Source: Phoronis australis
Lineage: Eukaryota; Phoronida; Phoronidae
Direction of reading: 5' to 3'
Length of the DNA stretch: 62,000 nt
NCBI GenBank assembly: GCA_002633005.1
Contig: NMRA01000002.1
Location: forward strand, 765,278 to 827,277
Of this stretch, positions 59,488-62,000 are shown in pieces (positions within the stretch are counted from its first letter, which is position 1; each line of letters opens with the position of its first letter). Under the pieces are notes generated by a model. It had not been told where the DNA came from and made no database searches. It saw only the letters and a list, made by a program, of their open reading frames with translations. A program made the translations under genes and the position numbers.

Positions 59488-59576
59488 TATAAATACTAAG
59501 CTACCCATCACCACAATCGGAGATTGAAGAACGGACGCGAGTGGTCGACGTCGGTTTCGTCTCAAGGCGCAGTAAC
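59488..59576 (+). promoter_or_regulatory. TATA box and candidate non-coding first exon
   Basis: TATAAATA (59488-59495) is followed about 25-30 bp later by CACAATCGG, a plausible start site, then a GC-richer stretch (GGACGCGAGTGGTCGACGTC) ending at AAC|GTGAGTG, a good donor with GT at 59577. No ATG precedes the donor, so this would be a 5' untranslated exon. The next exon was not found. Confidence 0.35.
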
Positions 59577-60067
59577 GTGAGTGTTTTTTTCAGTCTTACT
59601 GTAATTCCTTTAGAAAATTAAATGTGCATTCTGCTAATTTTCGCACAGGCATTAGCATTTGCGTTTCAGATTCATCGTCTTTCCCAAATATTTAAACAGT
59701 TAAGTAAATGTCACTCGAAATATATACAAGGTAATATTTAACTTAAAAGCCTAGAAGATACTGTTTAACTAAACAAATCAATATTTCATGGTTTCTTCAA
59801 GCGTATTACGTTGTGCTCCATGATCTAGGTTGCCTACGTCTAGCCCAGCACCAAGTGAAAGAAATCCATTGGCATTGTTCGTTGAAATCGACTTCCTTTT
59901 TTGTCTTGACTTACTGCCTATCAGCGACAATAAAAAACTGGTTTTGTAACGGTAACAAAGTAGAGGTTGCACCAAATTGCAGTACACATAAATGTATCTG
60001 GACATCGGCTCAATAGAATCTGGCAGAAAGATGGTAAAGTATTATTTGTGCTGAGGAGACATAAGAA

Positions 60068-60860
60068 CGTTTCCTGATATAGGAGTTATTCTTTGGTTGA
60101 AACTGTTCAACGCTGAAATATTACCAACTCTCATGTACTCCTGTGAGATCCAGGGGTTTTATGCGGGCAAGGATATAGTAATGGTTCACGATAAATTCTG
60201 TAAATTTTTGTTTGGGCTATCTGCACAAACACCTAACGTAGCCGCAGATTAGATAGACTGTCGTTGCGTGTTAATAGACACATTCGAATAATTAAATATT
60301 GGTTAAGAATTTTAAGTCACCACAAAATATATACATCAAAGCACGTTACACGTGCAATGTGAATTCGCCGAGAATGGTAGAGACAGTTAACAGGACTTGT
60401 GCTTAACTGATTTAGAGTTTGTGCGGAATGACTACCGGAGTATCTGACGAGATTTTTTCACACAAATTATGAAATATGTGTTTAGATATGGAACACCGAG
60501 ATTGGAAAGGGAAACTGGCTGCTGCAGCAGCAGACCAGTCAGATCGATGGTAAAAGAGGATAATGAGAAGTAATTGAATATTATGTATCACATGTTGAAA
60601 ACATTGTTAGCCAGAGTCAAATGAGTGTCAATAGCAGGTAGAAGAACGGGTAATGTACGTTCATAAAGGTGTGCATTTGCTGGGACTTTTAAAAACGTTG
60701 TTAAAAATAAAGTTATGTTTTACCAGTGTGTCCTTACGATCTTCGCCAAAAATACTTACATTCTATTAGAAATATAATTGACGGTAGTTTTGCAAATGTA
60801 ATGGAAATAAACATTATAAAAGTGTTAACAAACCTGTGCAATATTTTTGTTAAAATCTGA
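60068..60860 (+). mobile_element. LINE remnant, reverse transcriptase C-terminal region
   Basis: The frame from 60068 reads FPDIGVILWLKLFNAEILPT, then LMYSCEIQGFYAGKDIVMVH and DKFCKFLFGLSAQTPNVA before a stop. This is the conserved block after the RT catalytic domain of CR1/L2/Jockey-like non-LTR elements (ILP-x-L-x-Y-x-x-E-x-x-G ... H-x-K-F-x-K ... L-G). Further pieces follow with stops: YIKARYTCNV, and near 60730-60850 CPYDLRQKYLHSIRN and INIIKVLTNLCN, resembling the extreme C-terminus of the ORF2 protein. A weak upstream piece (FCNGNKVEV, about 59940) may be the end of the RT domain. The element is truncated and inactive. Confidence 0.65.
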
Positions 60861-62000
60861 ATAAAGACGCCAATCCGTTGTCGTCAAAGTGCAAAATGTG
60901 TGCCTCTGTGTGTATATAATTGCTTATTTGTCATGTTTCGTAATATCGGTCAGTGGCCTCAATACCTAAAATAAATAAATTGAAACTTATACCTAAGCTC
61001 CAAGGATTACAGAAAATTAAAACACAAGAACGGTGTCCTGGGAACGACTAAGTTACCAGAAAACAGTTATGCATGACGCATTTGGTGAGCACATTTAAGC
61101 ATTTTCATTGAGAATTACTGAATCACACGCAAGTATGTCAAAGTTTTGACTTTGCAATTGCATGTCTTGAAAATATACTTATTTTGCTTCGTTTCAAAAA
61201 TTTCTTCAGTTTTGCCTTACGCAAGTGCGGCGATAAATTTAAATAGTAAGCACTCGAAATACAACTCTTTAGCGCAGCGGGTTCTCAATGAAACCTTTCG
61301 ATTACCAAATATCTAATTCAGAGACTGGGATGTAATATTTTTATTTGAGATCGAACTCGACATTATTCTTGTCATTTTCTATTTTACTATTGTACGAATG
61401 CAAGATAAGTGTCCATTAACATAATACTATAGTCGAGTACATACATGTAGTGGTTTAGCCTACATGAATAACATGTATCTTGCACTTAATGACCACAACG
61501 TTTATGCTAAGACTCCGAGTCTGATTTCGAAATTTCAAATTTTTGCTCGACTTTTGCTCGGATCTAGGCGTCATCAATACGAACCACGACTAGAATCTCG
61601 TTTGCATAAACCATGACGTACATGTAAATGAGCACAGAATAATAGGCACATATCTTGCGTTCGCAAAATGAAGATCAGAAATGACAAAAATGTTTACGAG
61701 TTCGGTGTCGAGTAAAAAGATTAGGCCGGCCTGCCCCTGGTGTGCAAGACGGTTCGAATTAACTGGGATGAAACGCAATTTCTCTGATTTAATTACGGAC
61801 AATTTGAGATGTTGGGTATTTTTGTACGAATTAGACCAAAATTTTGTTGGCAGCATGATGGTTGGAAGGAATTTATAAAGAACGCTGTAAGACGTCCCTC
61901 TACATACAAAAACATTGCAGAACGCCAATCATATCCGTCTAGCGCCAAGGCATATATCGTCATGTCATCGCTAAATGGATAAATGGATAGTCATGTACTT
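60861..62000. other. No gene recognised
   Basis: Open frames at 61590-61928 overlap on both strands with no domain or splice support. Nothing further is seen to the window end. Confidence 0.45.

Noticed and set aside
59778-59917. Minus-strand terminal exon (KSISTNNANGFLSLGAGLD...)
   Set aside because: Acceptor and frame look good, but the plus strand here may belong to the end of the LINE reverse transcriptase, and several frames are open.
61590-61928. 112-codon minus-strand frame near the window end
   Set aside because: An overlapping plus-strand frame is equally open; there are no splice signals or motifs.
1-62000. CRISPR arrays, rRNA genes, operons or riboswitches
   Set aside because: No regular short direct repeats with spacers, no conserved rRNA blocks and no bacterial-style gene packing were seen.

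Overview
This window looks like a gene-poor stretch of an animal nuclear genome, most likely a marine invertebrate such as a hemichordate, echinoderm, cephalochordate or mollusc. The phylum cannot be fixed from sequence alone. Evidence for an animal genome: no long open frames (the longest are about 150 codons, roughly what chance gives over 62 kb), GT-AG bounded exon-like pieces, THAP-domain pieces, a tRNA-headed SINE, a LINE 3' end, many short DNA-transposon derivatives with terminal inverted repeats, and a strong excess of the palindrome TACATGTA. There are no bacterial operons, rRNAs or CRISPR arrays. A 770-base assembly gap lies at 32086-32855.

Layout. 0-6 kb: a 60-bp tandem repeat, a GC-ended non-autonomous element, a two-unit 388-bp array, a decayed THAP12-like gene on the minus strand, and a 1.7-kb inverted-repeat (foldback) element carrying a nested MITE. 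6-16 kb: the best host-gene candidate, two phase-compatible terminal exons on the minus strand (8028-8641), then an 875-bp duplication built on a CATTTGGTA-like motif and a TTAA-flanked MITE. 16-28 kb: a decayed coding stretch, two THAP-like first exons, two MITEs and a small two-exon candidate. 29-34 kb: two relatives of one TTAA-flanked transposon. The second is young, with 150-bp near-identical ends, and encodes an acidic protein N-terminus. 35-47 kb: a cysteine-rich exon candidate, two copies of a hairpin repeat, hAT-like short elements, two paralogous coding units, and the N-terminal exon of a decayed multi-copy family. 48-52 kb: the remaining body of that family (CVIC motif, middle region, cysteine-rich tail), full of stops and shifts. 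53-57 kb: two SINE copies in opposite orientation around 1.6 kb, and a minus-strand exon chain. 57-62 kb: an acidic exon next to a TTAA end, a TATA promoter with a candidate first exon, and a LINE reverse-transcriptase C-terminal remnant.

Few genes can be linked functionally. Most interpretable sequence is decayed mobile DNA, with host-gene exons scattered among it. Family assignments come from recognising motifs by eye. No search was run.
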